From contig NZ_FMAC01000002.1 of the NCBI RefSeq assembly GCF_900094555.1, forward strand, positions 310,001 to 374,000: a stretch of 64,000 nt of DNA, read 5' to 3'. Origin of the DNA: Martinezella hainanensis (GTDB lineage Bacteria; Pseudomonadota; Alphaproteobacteria; Rhizobiales; Rhizobiaceae). Within the stretch, counting starts at the first letter, position 1. Each line of letters begins with the position of its first letter. Position numbers and translations under genes: made by a program. Under the pieces are notes generated by a model. That model was not told where the DNA came from. It did not search any database and was given only the letters and a program-made list of their open reading frames with translations. Shown piece after piece: positions 18,784 to 27,696 of this stretch.

Positions 18784-19929
18784 CTAGAGGCTGACGGTTT
18801 CGATCCGCTTGCCGACGAAGCGCAGGGCCACCTGGCCCTGGATCAGTTGCAACGCCGTCTCGCCGAAGAGATCGCGTCGCCAGCCGGTCAGAGCCGCGAC
18901 ATCGGCCTTCTCGCCCTCCGCCGCGATCTTGTCGAGATCGTCGCTGTTGGCGATGACTTTCGGGGCGACGCCATGCTTTTCGGCAATCAGCTTCAATAGC
19001 ACCTTCAGCAGTTCGGAAGCGGCAGCCGTGCCCTCTGGAGCCTGCTGATGGCGCGGCGGATGCGGCATTTCGGATTTCGGCAGCGCCAGCGCCGCGTTGA
19101 TCGCTTCGAGCACTGCCGTGCCGGCTGCCGAGCGCTCCCAGCCTTTCGGAATGGTCCGCAGCCGTGCGAGTGCTTCGGTGTCCTTTGGCTGCTGCTGCGC
19201 GATCTCATAGATCGCATCGTCTTTCAGTACACGTGCCCGCGGGACGTTGCGGGCGCGGGCCTCGCGTTCGCGCCAGGCTGCGACGTATTTGAGAACCGCC
19301 AGCTCCTGCGGCTTGCGCAGGCGCATCTTCAACCGCTGCCAGGCATCGTCGGGATGCAGATCGTAGGTCTCGCGTGCCTCGAGGATCGCCATCTCCTCCT
19401 GCAGCCAGGAGGCGCGTCCCTCGCGCGTCAACTGCTCCTTGAGCGAGAGATAGACGTCGCGCAGATGGGTGACGTCGGCCAGCGCATAATCCAGCTGCTT
19501 TTCCGAGAGCGGACGCCGGCTCCAATCGGTAAAGCGCGAGGACTTGTCGATATGGACGTTCTTGATGCGGCTGACGAGCTGGTCGTAGGAAACCGAATCA
19601 CCGAAGCCGCAGACCATCGCCGCGACCTGCGTATCGAAGATCGGATGAGGAATGAGGTTGCCGCGATGGAAGATGATTTCGATGTCCTGGCGCGCAGCAT
19701 GAAACACCTTCAGCACCGACGGGTTTGCCATCAGCTCGAAGAAGGGTGCCAGGTCCAGCCCCTTGGCCAGCGGGTCCACCAGCACTTCGGTGGTGGGGCT
19801 TGCCATCTGTATCAAACACAGTTCCGGCCAGAAGGTCGTTTCTCGCAGGAATTCCGTATCGATGGTAATGAATTCCGACTTGGCCAGCTCTTGGCAGGCC
19901 GCCTCCAATTGGGCGGTAGTTTCGATCAT
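18784..19929 (-). CDS. rnd: Ribonuclease D
   Basis: A 381-residue 3'-5' exoribonuclease that trims tRNA precursors. The DEDD motif I residues are Asp24 and Glu26 (ITIDTEFLRE). The DEDDy signature continues through YDQLVSRI and LDYALADVTHLRDVY. An HRDC domain fills about 205-290 (VAAWREREARARNVPRARVLKD). The start at 19929 places the DTE motif at the usual distance from the N-terminus. It stands alone here; in alphaproteobacteria rnd is usually near aspS. Confidence 0.94.
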   Translation of the reverse strand: MIETTAQLEAACQELAKSEFITIDTEFLRETTFWPELCLIQMASPTTEVLVDPLAKGLDLAPFFELMANPSVLKVFHAARQDIEIIFHRGNLIPHPIFDTQVAAMVCGFGDSVSYDQLVSRIKNVHIDKSSRFTDWSRRPLSEKQLDYALADVTHLRDVYLSLKEQLTREGRASWLQEEMAILEARETYDLHPDDAWQRLKMRLRKPQELAVLKYVAAWREREARARNVPRARVLKDDAIYEIAQQQPKDTEALARLRTIPKGWERSAAGTAVLEAINAALALPKSEMPHPPRHQQAPEGTAAASELLKVLLKLIAEKHGVAPKVIANSDDLDKIAAEGEKADVAALTGWRRDLFGETALQLIQGQVALRFVGKRIETVSL

Positions 19930-20100
19930 CTCAACACATTCAATGGTAAAATACTTCTTTAACTTCCTTCTCCTTTCAGCCCGATATGTCAATACTTTCG
20001 CGGACAAAGCCTTTGCCGCGTTTCGCTTTTCGCTGAAATTGCCGGGAACTGTGACGGCTTCGACCTAGACCGCCTGCAATCGAGGTGGCTCGGCGACCGC

Positions 20101-21492
20101 CTATGCCACGCGCACGTAGCTCGTCATGCCGGTCTTCTGATGCTCGATGATATGGCAATGCAGCAGCCAGTCGCCGGGATTGTCGGCAACGAAGGCAAGC
20201 TGCACCTTCTCGTCCGGCTGGATCAGATAGGTGTCGGAGACGAAAGGCTGCACCTGCCTCGTCGATGACGAGAGGACCGTGAAGCTCATTCCGTGCAGAT
20301 GGATGGGATGGCTGTGCGGGGTGACGTTTTCCATGTCGATGACATAGCTCTTGCCGAGCTTGAGTTCGGCAAGCGGCGCTGTGGGATCGGGGGTGTCGCC
20401 CGGCCATGGAACCTTGTTGATGGCCCAGAAGCTGTAGCCGAGCGAGCCGCATATGGTGTTGTCCGCGGTATTTTCCGCGGTCGAGCTGAGGATCAGCGGA
20501 ATATGGGTGGCCGAGCCGAGATCGGCCTTCTGCACGGGATTGCTTTCGAGCAGCGCCAGATCGCGGACATCGCGCTTCAAGGAGGTGCCGACTGCGCGGA
20601 GTGTCGCCAGCACCTTCGGATTGGTGCCCTTGATATCTTCGAGCTTGACGATCGCGCCTTCGCTGTCGGGCATGCGCACGGCAAGCTCCAGCCGTTGTCC
20701 CGGCCCGAGCTGCAGAAGATCGAGTGGAAAACGCTGCGGCACGGGATTGCCGTCGATCGCGATCACGGTCGCCTCGGCGCCCTCCATGCGGAAGGAATAG
20801 ATGCGCGTGACATCGGTGATGGCGATACGCAGGCGCACTAGCCCGCCGGAGGGCGCGTCATATTGCGGCTCCTGCTGCCAGTTCGCGGTGCGCACTGTGC
20901 CGTAAGTACCCGACTTGGCCGCATCGCGCGGCCGGAACTGCGCGATGAACTGCCCGTCGCCACCCAACCGCCAGTCGCGCAGGTTGAGCACGACTTCCGA
21001 ATCGAATGCCGGATCCTTGGGGTTTTCGACAACGATGACGCCAGTCATGCCGTGACCCATCTGCTCCAGCGTGTTGCAATGCGGGTGATACCAGAAGGTG
21101 CCGGCATCGGGCGGCGTAAAGGCATAGTCGAAATGATCGCCGGTATAGACATAGGGCTGCGTGAGGAACGGCACACCATCCATGTTATTGGGGAGCCGGA
21201 TGCCATGCCAATGGATGGTGGTCGGATCATCGATGCCGTTGATCAGCCGCGCGGCGAAGGATTCGCCTTTCTTCATGCGCACGACCGGCGGCATGCCTGC
21301 CTCGCCATAGCTCAGCACGCTTTTCGTCACGCCACCATCAGTAAGACTGGCTTCGATCTTGGCGGTCTTCAGCACCCGCGGCTCGGCCGCCACCGCCTTG
21401 CCCGAAAATTTTCCAGCGATACCAATGCCAACGCCATAGGCGCCGGCAACGGCTGAAGCTTTGAGCAGATTGCGGCGGGTGAGGATCGGCAT
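20101..21492 (-). CDS. Tat-exported multicopper oxidase
   Basis: A 463-residue periplasmic oxidase that couples oxidation of a substrate or Cu(I) to reduction of O2 to water. The twin-arginine signal is LTRRNLLKASA (Arg6-Arg7), cleaved near AVAA|EP at 36. All four copper motifs are intact: HWHG, WYHPHCNT, HPIHLHG and HCHIIEHQKTGM, giving the T1 and trinuclear centres. The size fits three cupredoxin domains, CueO/laccase-like, but the Met-rich insert typical of CueO is not seen. Function may be copper tolerance or phenolic oxidation. Confidence 0.9.
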   Translation of the reverse strand: MPILTRRNLLKASAVAGAYGVGIGIAGKFSGKAVAAEPRVLKTAKIEASLTDGGVTKSVLSYGEAGMPPVVRMKKGESFAARLINGIDDPTTIHWHGIRLPNNMDGVPFLTQPYVYTGDHFDYAFTPPDAGTFWYHPHCNTLEQMGHGMTGVIVVENPKDPAFDSEVVLNLRDWRLGGDGQFIAQFRPRDAAKSGTYGTVRTANWQQEPQYDAPSGGLVRLRIAITDVTRIYSFRMEGAEATVIAIDGNPVPQRFPLDLLQLGPGQRLELAVRMPDSEGAIVKLEDIKGTNPKVLATLRAVGTSLKRDVRDLALLESNPVQKADLGSATHIPLILSSTAENTADNTICGSLGYSFWAINKVPWPGDTPDPTAPLAELKLGKSYVIDMENVTPHSHPIHLHGMSFTVLSSSTRQVQPFVSDTYLIQPDEKVQLAFVADNPGDWLLHCHIIEHQKTGMTSYVRVA

Positions 21493-21687
21493 GTCAGGCT
21501 CCGGGGGCGAAGATCTATCGATGCCTGTTTAAAGTTGACTTCGTTGTTCAGCAATAGCATCGAGGTAGCCAAACTGCCGCATCGGCTACTTGCGGATGTC
21601 GATATGGGTTGCTGTGTGATTCTGACTATATTAGATCCTGGTTGAGTAATATGCTTCACAAATCGCAATGGTTGAAACGAGAAAAAG

Positions 21688-22044
21688 ATGCGTCGCGACG
21701 TGCCAGATCGATTGCGGCAATTCGCCAAGGCAATGCGCAACGACGCCACCAAGGCGGAAAACATGCTTTGGCAGGCTTTGCGTGGAAGGCAGCTTGAGGG
21801 GTTCAAGTTCAAGCGGCAAGTTCCAATTGATGGATATATTCTTGATTTTGTGTGTTTCGAGGCGCGGTTGATCGTCGAAGTCGATGGTGCGCAACATGCC
21901 GAGAGCGCAAAGGACGTGGCGAGAGACGCATACTTTTCGAAGCAAGGCTTTCGCACCATACGAGTGTGGAACCACGAAGTGACGATGAATCTTGAGGGTG
22001 TCTCCCTGACGATTCTGGCAGAGTTGAAGAATTGCGGAGAGTGA
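21688..22044 (+). CDS. DUF559 endonuclease-like protein
   Basis: A 118-residue protein with a DUF559 / Vsr-like restriction-endonuclease fold. KAENMLWQALRGRQLEGFKFKRQ is followed by the core IDGYILDFVCFEARLIVEVDGAQH (about 49-72), where Asp54, Glu68 and Asp70 could bind metal. RTIRVWNHEV is the next conserved strand. The function is unknown; the family is related to very-short-patch repair nucleases. It sits alone between a multicopper oxidase and aspS, right beside the inverted-repeat element, and its base composition looks less GC-rich than its neighbours, which suggests transfer. Confidence 0.8.
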   Translation: MRRDVPDRLRQFAKAMRNDATKAENMLWQALRGRQLEGFKFKRQVPIDGYILDFVCFEARLIVEVDGAQHAESAKDVARDAYFSKQGFRTIRVWNHEVTMNLEGVSLTILAELKNCGE

Positions 22045-22072
22045 GCGAGAGGGTGAAGCTGGCGCGGACTCT

Positions 22073-22328
22073 ATCTCGCCCTCGGCGGGCGAGAAAGCAA
22101 TTTCACTGGTTTAGGAATTGCGAACTCGGAGTTGCAACGTATTCCAAAGTTTGGCGCAATTTCTAAGCCATTGAAATTGCAAGAGCGGGGGGCCTTTTCT
22201 CGCTTGTACAATTCCAAGGTTGGGTGCGTCCCTGCCTACCCCCTCTCTTGCAAAAACTAAGACTTAGAAGAGGGACGAGCCCTCATCTAAGCCTAAGTTT
22301 TTGCTTTCTCGCCCGCCGGGGGCGAGAT
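22073..22328. mobile_element. Small element bounded by 28-bp inverted repeats
   Basis: The left end at 22073-22100 and right end at 22301-22328 are inverted copies matching at 27 of 28 bases (right end begins TTGCTTTCTCGCCCGCC). Each end also folds on itself through CTCGCCC/GGGCGAG. The 200-bp interior is AT-richer and non-coding. The layout resembles a non-autonomous MITE or a rhizobial intergenic mosaic (RIME-like) element. No target-site duplication was identified. Confidence 0.55.
22250..22304. repeat. Long imperfect hairpin
   Basis: Two 25-base arms flank the loop ACGAG and pair at 22 of 25 positions; the left arm starts GCAAAAACTAAG. It overlaps the right end of the inverted-repeat element. 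The length is unusual for a terminator and suggests a structured transcript or a transposition-derived palindrome. Confidence 0.7.
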
Positions 22329-22346
22329 GGGCTACGCGTTCGAGCC

Positions 22347-22386
22347 TTGACAAATCGGGCGTGCCATGCGCTTTTCCGCCCGATTT
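22347..22386 (+). promoter_or_regulatory. Possible aspS -35 box overlapped by a dyad
   Basis: TTGACA at 22347-22352 is followed by AAATCGGGCG (22352-22361) and its exact inverse CGCCCGATTT (22377-22386), with a 15-base spacer and then TCTC. The dyad could be an operator at the promoter or a terminator-like leader stem. No good -10 is seen at 17 bp. Confidence 0.4.
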
Positions 22387-22452
22387 TCTCGTCGGCGGGC
22401 GAGGGGTTTGCATGTCCTTGCGCCACCGCCCGCCAAGCCCAGGATATATACT

Positions 22453-24243
22453 ATGCATCGCTATCGCAGCCACACATGCGCCGCCCTGCGCAAGTCCGAC
22501 GTCGGTTCGACCGTCCGCATCTCCGGCTGGGTTCATCGCGTCCGAGATCATGGCGGCGTGCTGTTCATCGACCTGCGCGATCACTACGGCATCACCCAGG
22601 TCGTTGCAGACCCTGATTCTCCGGCCTTCAAGCTCGCCGAAACCGTTCGCGGCGAATGGGTCATCCGCATCGATGGTCTGGTCAAGGCCCGCACGGAAGA
22701 TACCGTTAACAAGAACATGCCGACCGGTGAGATCGAGCTTTACGCTCAGGAGATCGAAGTGCTCTCCGCCGCCAAGGAGCTGCCGCTGCCCGTCTTCGGT
22801 GAGCCGGACTATCCGGAAGACGTTCGCCTGAAGTATCGATTCCTCGATCTTCGTCGCGAAACGCTGCACCGGAACATCGTCAAGCGCACGCAGGTTATCT
22901 CCTCGATGCGCCGACACATGGGCGACGTCGGCTTCACCGAATACACCACCCCGATCCTGACGGCCTCGTCGCCGGAAGGCGCGCGCGACTTCCTCGTGCC
23001 GAGCCGCATCCATCCCGGCACCTTCTACGCGCTGCCGCAGGCGCCGCAGCAGTACAAGCAGCTGCTGATGGTTGCCGGTTTCGACCGCTATTTCCAGATC
23101 GCGCCGTGCTTCCGTGACGAAGACCCGCGCGCCGACCGTCTGCCGGGCGAATTCTATCAGCTCGACCTCGAAATGAGCTTCGTGACGCAGGAAGACGTCT
23201 GGAACACGATGGGCCCGCTCATGACCCAGGTGTTCGAAGAGTTTGCCGAAGGCAAGCCGGTCACCAAGGAATGGCCGCGCATCCCCTATGACGTCGCCAT
23301 CCGCAAGTACGGCTCCGATAAGCCGGACCTGCGCAACCCGATCGTCATGGAGGCCGTTACCGAGCATTTCGCCGGCTCCGGCTTCAAGGTCTTCGCCAAC
23401 ATGATCGCTTCCAACCCGAAGGTCGAAGTCTGGGCAATCCCGGCCAAGACCGGCGGCTCGCGTGCCTTCTGCGACCGCATGAACGCCTGGGCGCAGAGCC
23501 AGGGTCAGCCGGGTCTCGGCTACATCTTCTGGCGCAAGGAAGGCGAGAAGCTCGAAGGCGCTGGCCCGCTTGCCAAGAACATCGGCGAAGAGCGCACGGA
23601 TGCGATCCGCACCCAGCTCGGCCTCGATGACGGCGACGCCTGCTTCTTCGTCGCCGGCGATCCTTCCAAGTTCTACAAGTTTGCCGGCGAAGCCCGCACC
23701 AGAGCCGGCGAAGAGCTGAATCTGGTCGATCGCGACCGCTTCGAGCTGTGCTGGATCGTCGACTTCCCATTCTTCGAATGGAGCGAGGAAGAAAAGAAGG
23801 TCGATTTCGCCCACAACCCGTTCTCGATGCCGCAGGGCGGCCTTGAGGCGCTGCAGAACCAGGATCCACTCACGATCAAGGCGTTCCAGTACGACGCGGT
23901 CTGCAACGGCTTCGAAATCGCTTCGGGTTCGATCCGTAACCAGTCGCCGGAAACCATGGTCGCCGCCTTCGAAAAGGTCGGCCTCAGCCAGACCGACGTC
24001 GAAGAGCGCTTCGGCGGTCTCTACCGCGCCTTCCAGTACGGCGCACCGCCGCACGGTGGTGCTGCCTTCGGTATTGACCGTATCGTCATGCTGCTGGTCG
24101 GCGCCAAGAACCTGCGCGAGATCTCGCTGTTCCCGATGAACCAGCAGGCACAGGATCTACTGATGGGCGCTCCTTCGGCCGCAACGCCGACACAGCTTCG
24201 CGAACTGGCTATCCGCCCGGTCCCGCCGGTCAAGAAGGACTAA
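22453..24243 (+). CDS. aspS: Aspartyl-tRNA synthetase
   Basis: A 596-residue class II synthetase of the bacterial type. The N-terminal OB-fold anticodon domain is within about 1-110. Motif 2 is [15 protein letters not shown], and the bacterial GAD insertion occupies the middle. Motif 3 is [17 protein letters not shown] near the C-terminus. The start [10 protein letters not shown] is the family start; the frame is open upstream but that extension is arginine-rich repeat sequence. It may be non-discriminating if GatCAB is used, which cannot be judged here. Confidence 0.96.
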   Translation: MHRYRSHTCAALRKSDVGSTVRISGWVHRVRDHGGVLFIDLRDHYGITQVVADPDSPAFKLAETVRGEWVIRIDGLVKARTEDTVNKNMPTGEIELYAQEIEVLSAAKELPLPVFGEPDYPEDVRLKYRFLDLRRETLHRNIVKRTQVISSMRRHMGDVGFTEYTTPILTASSPEGARDFLVPSRIHPGTFYALPQAPQQYKQLLMVAGFDRYFQIAPCFRDEDPRADRLPGEFYQLDLEMSFVTQEDVWNTMGPLMTQVFEEFAEGKPVTKEWPRIPYDVAIRKYGSDKPDLRNPIVMEAVTEHFAGSGFKVFANMIASNPKVEVWAIPAKTGGSRAFCDRMNAWAQSQGQPGLGYIFWRKEGEKLEGAGPLAKNIGEERTDAIRTQLGLDDGDACFFVAGDPSKFYKFAGEARTRAGEELNLVDRDRFELCWIVDFPFFEWSEEEKKVDFAHNPFSMPQGGLEALQNQDPLTIKAFQYDAVCNGFEIASGSIRNQSPETMVAAFEKVGLSQTDVEERFGGLYRAFQYGAPPHGGAAFGIDRIVMLLVGAKNLREISLFPMNQQAQDLLMGAPSAATPTQLRELAIRPVPPVKKD

Positions 24244-24267
24244 GTCCTCTAAGACTTCACGAAATGC

Positions 24268-24298
24268 AAAACCCGACGACCGAAATCGCCGGGTTTTT
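24268..24298 (+). terminator. aspS terminator
   Basis: ACCCGACGA and TCGCCGGGT pair with one mismatch around CCGAAA, preceded by A's and followed by TTTTTG. It ends aspS and can also act against the convergent serine-hydrolase transcript. Confidence 0.88.
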
Positions 24299-24317
24299 GT
24301 TTGCCTGCTGATCTCAG

Positions 24318-25487
24318 TCAGATCGCCGCATAGACCGCCTTGGCGAGATCAGTGGTGAACTGCCCCCACATGCCTTCGAGCGCCGTGTTGGTCAGGGCGA
24401 CTACCGTGAGGCCTTTCTCGCGATCGACGAACCAGCTGTGGCCGTAGACGCCGCCCCACTTGATCGTGCCGGCCGAGAATGGGACTTGCGCGACCACGGG
24501 GTCACGGACGATGGACCAGCCATAGCCGAAACCGAAGCCGGCCTGCTGCGCATCCATGTGGCCGCCCGCCTGATCGGCCATCATGGTCTTCACAGTATCG
24601 GTAGACAGCAGCGGTGCGCCGCCCTTGCGTATGGTCTCGAGAATGGCAAGGATGTCGCTTGCCGTCCCTGCCATTCCCGCGCCGCCGGAGTGGTAGGAGG
24701 CGGGATCGAAAATCCTGTCCGGCACGAAGCGGATCATGCCGTCGAAGATCGGCACAAGCGCCTCCTCCGCCATACGCTGCGGCTCGGGAGTTCCGTTCAC
24801 ATAATTGGCTGTCAGGCGGTTGCGGTCGCGCACCGAGAAGGCTGTGTCGGACAGGCCGAGCGGCTTCATGACAAGCTTTGCAACGGCATCGCCGAGAGCG
24901 CCGCCCGTTTCCTTTTCTATGATGCCGCCGAGGACATCCATCGCCAGGGAATACCGCCAGTTTTCACCGGGCGCAAAGAGAAGCGGGGCGCTGGCGAGGC
25001 GTTTGAGGTTGTCGGCCACCGACCGGCCCGGCGTGTCCAGGCCGTCGGAGACGCCGGCACGATGATAGGGGCCGTCCTGCTCCTCCGCGAACGTATAGCC
25101 CAGTCCGGATGTGTGCGTGAGGAGGTGCCGGATGAGAATCGTGGCCTCGCCGCCGTCCGGCAGCCGAGGCCGGAAATCCGGCAGCCATTTGGTGATCGGG
25201 TCATCGAGGCCGATGTGGCCCTGCTCGACGAGCCGCATAGCGGCAATGGTGACAATCGGCTTGGTAATCGAGGCAAGGCGGAAGATCGCATCTTCGCGCA
25301 TCGCCACCTTGTTTTCCCGATCCGCCAGACCGGCGGCGCGGGTGTAGACCAGCTCTCCGTCCCGAGCGATCAGAACGACGGTCCCGACCAGCCTCTTGTC
25401 CACGAGGGCGGAATTGATCGCGGCATCGACGCCTTCAGCAAGGCTGCCGTCGCCGGGACGCGCGGAATTTTCCAGGGGAAGACTCAT
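24318..25487 (-). CDS. Beta-lactamase-family serine hydrolase
   Basis: A 389-residue protein of the class C beta-lactamase/esterase superfamily. The nucleophile motif is Ser73-Ile-Thr-Lys76 (LASITKP). Tyr179-Ser-Leu replaces the YxN of true class C enzymes, and GHSW near the C-terminus stands where KTG would be. These changes favour an esterase or peptidase over a beta-lactamase. No signal peptide is seen, so it is probably cytoplasmic. It is divergent from a TetR regulator, which suggests induction by its substrate. Confidence 0.85.
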   Translation of the reverse strand: MSLPLENSARPGDGSLAEGVDAAINSALVDKRLVGTVVLIARDGELVYTRAAGLADRENKVAMREDAIFRLASITKPIVTIAAMRLVEQGHIGLDDPITKWLPDFRPRLPDGGEATILIRHLLTHTSGLGYTFAEEQDGPYHRAGVSDGLDTPGRSVADNLKRLASAPLLFAPGENWRYSLAMDVLGGIIEKETGGALGDAVAKLVMKPLGLSDTAFSVRDRNRLTANYVNGTPEPQRMAEEALVPIFDGMIRFVPDRIFDPASYHSGGAGMAGTASDILAILETIRKGGAPLLSTDTVKTMMADQAGGHMDAQQAGFGFGYGWSIVRDPVVAQVPFSAGTIKWGGVYGHSWFVDREKGLTVVALTNTALEGMWGQFTTDLAKAVYAAI

Positions 25488-25507
25488 GGGGCAAAACCTT
25501 CTATAAT

Positions 25508-25565
25508 CACAATGACCATTCCTGAATAACTCAAGTCAGGAAATAATTCTAGAGTGACCATTGTG
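25508..25565. promoter_or_regulatory. Candidate TetR operator region
   Basis: The divergent gap contains TTCCTGA (25519-25525) and its inverse TCAGGAA (25536-25542) around ten bases. An outer CACAATG (25508-25514) / CATTGTG (25559-25565) pair brackets it. Nested dyads between a TetR gene and its divergent neighbour are the usual operator position. Confidence 0.5.
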
Positions 25566-26201
25566 AAAAATATTGAAGAGATGGAAAATCCTGCACCGCG
25601 CAAGCGTGGGCGGCCGCCGGCTTTCGATCGCGAGACGGTTCTTGCCTCGGCACGGGATACCTTCTGGAAGCATGGCTATGACGGCTCCTCCATCGCCGAT
25701 CTGACGGCTGCGATGGGCATCACGCCGCAAAGCCTCTATGCCGCCTTCGGTTCGAAAGCGGAGCTTTATCGCGAGACGCTCGATCAATATCGCCGCATGC
25801 CGCGGCCGGAGCCCGGCAATCCCTTTCAGGATAAGTTGGATACGGTGACGGCCTTCGAGCGCTTTCTGACGAATTCCGCCAGGATCTTCACGGCCCCGGA
25901 GCATCCGAAAGGCTGCATGATCTCGACTGCGGTGCTGAACTGCGCCGAAGAAAACGAGCCGATCGCCCATCACGTCGCATCGATGCGCCTGCAGACGCTG
26001 GATATCTTCACCGCCCGCATCGAGCGCGGTATCGCGGAGGGGGATATGCGGCCGGATACCAGCGCCCGTTCCCTAGCGCGTTTCCTGGGGGCGATTGTGC
26101 AAGGCATGTCCGTTCAGGCGCGAGATGGTGCAACAACTGAAGAGTTGCTTGGTCTGATGTCCCATGCGTTGGCCGAACTGAGGAAATATCAACTGCAATA
26201 A
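25554..26201 (+). CDS. TetR-family transcriptional regulator
   Basis: A 215-residue regulator. The N-terminal HTH covers about 20-65 (RETVLASARDTFWKHGYDGSSIADLTAAMGITPQSLYAAFGSK), followed by an all-helical ligand domain. The start is unclear: GTG 25554 gives MTIVKNIEEM, while ATG 25581 gives MENPAPRKRGRP. The second would keep the candidate operator outside the coding region. It probably represses itself and the divergent serine hydrolase. Confidence 0.88.
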   Translation: MTIVKNIEEMENPAPRKRGRPPAFDRETVLASARDTFWKHGYDGSSIADLTAAMGITPQSLYAAFGSKAELYRETLDQYRRMPRPEPGNPFQDKLDTVTAFERFLTNSARIFTAPEHPKGCMISTAVLNCAEENEPIAHHVASMRLQTLDIFTARIERGIAEGDMRPDTSARSLARFLGAIVQGMSVQARDGATTEELLGLMSHALAELRKYQLQ

Positions 26202-26224
26202 CGAGCCAGGGCTCAGGCAAAGAA

Positions 26225-26252
26225 AAACCCGGCGACCGAGATCGCCGGGTTT
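26225..26252. terminator. Perfect 11-bp stem terminator
   Basis: AAACCCGGCGA and TCGCCGGGTTT flank CCGAGA. The A-run on the left becomes a T-run on the minus strand, so it mainly ends the secreted-protein gene read from the right, and it may also serve the TetR gene. It resembles the aspS terminator. Confidence 0.88.
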
Positions 26253-26276
26253 CGGAATTGCATCGAGAGCGACCGA

Positions 26277-27464
26277 TTAGTCGTTCGAGGAAACCTTGAG
26301 CCCGATGACCTGCGGGATCGTCTGCGGTGCGCCCATGGCAGCACCGATGATCATCGGAACCGGAACCGGCTTGCCCGGAGCAGCCGTCACCGTCATGCTC
26401 TTCGGGTTGTCGAGATAGGAGCTGACGGCCGTGGAAACGGCGTTCTGCAGTTCCGGAATGTTGAGCTGCGCCATCATGATCGGCGTCATCGCCTTCAGCG
26501 TATCGGCCAGCTGCTTGCCGCTGACGCCCTGCTGCTTGCCGGCGAAATCGAGCGCGCGCGTGGTGATGGACGCATCGTCGAAGCGGATCGTTGCGCTGTT
26601 GAACGTCAGCTGCTGCAGCAGGCCAAGCATGGCGAGGCCGGCGGACTGCTGCGCTTCCTGCTGGTTCGGGTTGGAACGAACCGTCTTCAGCGCTTCCTGC
26701 ATCGACTTGGCAAAGGCGGGCGTGTAGCCGGAAATGCTGAAGGCGAGGTTCAGCTTGCCGATATCCCTGAAATCGAAGGAATATTCGGTGATGTCGATCG
26801 TGCCGGGTCCGATTTCCCAGCTGCCCTTCATGGAGACGGTGCCGTCGATCTGCTGCAGCTTCAGCGCTTCGATTGCTTCCTTGGTCTTCGCATCGTCGAC
26901 CTTGCTGAGATCGGCCTTGATGCCGTTGATCTTGGCGTCGAAGTCGAGCCCCGACTTGTCGTCGCGCTTCTTCATGTTGGCGTCGGCGCCCTCGATCGAG
27001 AACACTTCGGTGTCGTCCTTGGTCACGGACACGGCGCCGGCGTGGGCGCTCTTGTAGTAGAGCAGCGAGCTCAGGTCGCCCTTGCTCGTATCGGCCGGGA
27101 TTTCGACGCCGCTCAGCTTGAGGTCGGTGGCGGAAACGGAGGCGCCGTCCTTGTTGAAATCGACATCTGCGAAATCGATTTCCTCGATCGTGTAGCCGCC
27201 ATTGTTTTCCTCGACGCCGTCCATGGTGATGTCGCCGATCGGGATGCCGTCGTCCATGCCGGCTGCCTTGAAGCTTGCGCCCTTCAGCGTCACCGTGCTG
27301 CCGTCGACATCGATGCCCGTGGCAGCAATCGAACCGCCCTGTTGGCCGTAGACGTCGTTGATCTTCTTCAGCAGATCATTGCCGTCGAGCGCAAAGGCCG
27401 AGCTGGCGAAAGACAGGATGGCGGCACTGCACAGCATCAGCCGCGTGGTCCGATAGAAAGTCAT
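26277..27464 (-). CDS. Exported protein of unknown function
   Basis: A 395-residue protein I do not recognise. Residues 1-25 are a signal peptide ending SSAFA before Leu-Asp, so it is periplasmic or outer-membrane linked. The mature part has no Cys and no transmembrane helix. It alternates short beta-type stretches with repeated phrases such as VDGSTVTLKGASFK, ITMDGVEEN and DGTVSMKGSWEI, which suggests a long beta-sheet built from repeats. The AsmA-type lipid-transfer fold is one possibility but is not shown. It has its own terminator and an upstream gap shared with parC. Confidence 0.7.
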   Translation of the reverse strand: MTFYRTTRLMLCSAAILSFASSAFALDGNDLLKKINDVYGQQGGSIAATGIDVDGSTVTLKGASFKAAGMDDGIPIGDITMDGVEENNGGYTIEEIDFADVDFNKDGASVSATDLKLSGVEIPADTSKGDLSSLLYYKSAHAGAVSVTKDDTEVFSIEGADANMKKRDDKSGLDFDAKINGIKADLSKVDDAKTKEAIEALKLQQIDGTVSMKGSWEIGPGTIDITEYSFDFRDIGKLNLAFSISGYTPAFAKSMQEALKTVRSNPNQQEAQQSAGLAMLGLLQQLTFNSATIRFDDASITTRALDFAGKQQGVSGKQLADTLKAMTPIMMAQLNIPELQNAVSTAVSSYLDNPKSMTVTAAPGKPVPVPMIIGAAMGAPQTIPQVIGLKVSSND

Positions 27465-27696
27465 GATGGCGTTCCTCGTTGAGCCGGTGGTATATTGGCG
27501 GGGGTGTACAGATTGAGCGTGTACTGCGCTGACTTATATTGATCTTTCTCTGAAAATCCAATGACAATGAACGTAGAGTGCAAGTGCAGCAAAAATGTAT
27601 CGATAGCCATGCATCAATATGCGTGAAACGCCTTCATCCACAGGTGCTTTCGGCTGATTTCTTGCCGTGAATCGTCATCTCTTATAGTCAAGGGCC

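Larger units (their letters stand above)
22045..22452. repeat. Repeat-rich intergenic region before aspS
   Basis: This 408-bp gap has no convincing gene. It holds the 28-bp inverted repeats at 22073-22100 and 22301-22328, a long hairpin at 22250-22304, and a third related CTCG…GGCGGGCGAG unit at 22388-22403. A TTGACA box lies at 22347-22352 with an AAATCGGGCG dyad. The last part must contain the aspS promoter and leader. Confidence 0.8.

Noticed and set aside
24318..25487. Calling the serine hydrolase a beta-lactamase resistance gene
   Set aside because: YSL and GHSW replace the YxN and KTG motifs, no signal peptide is seen, and the TetR context fits an esterase better.
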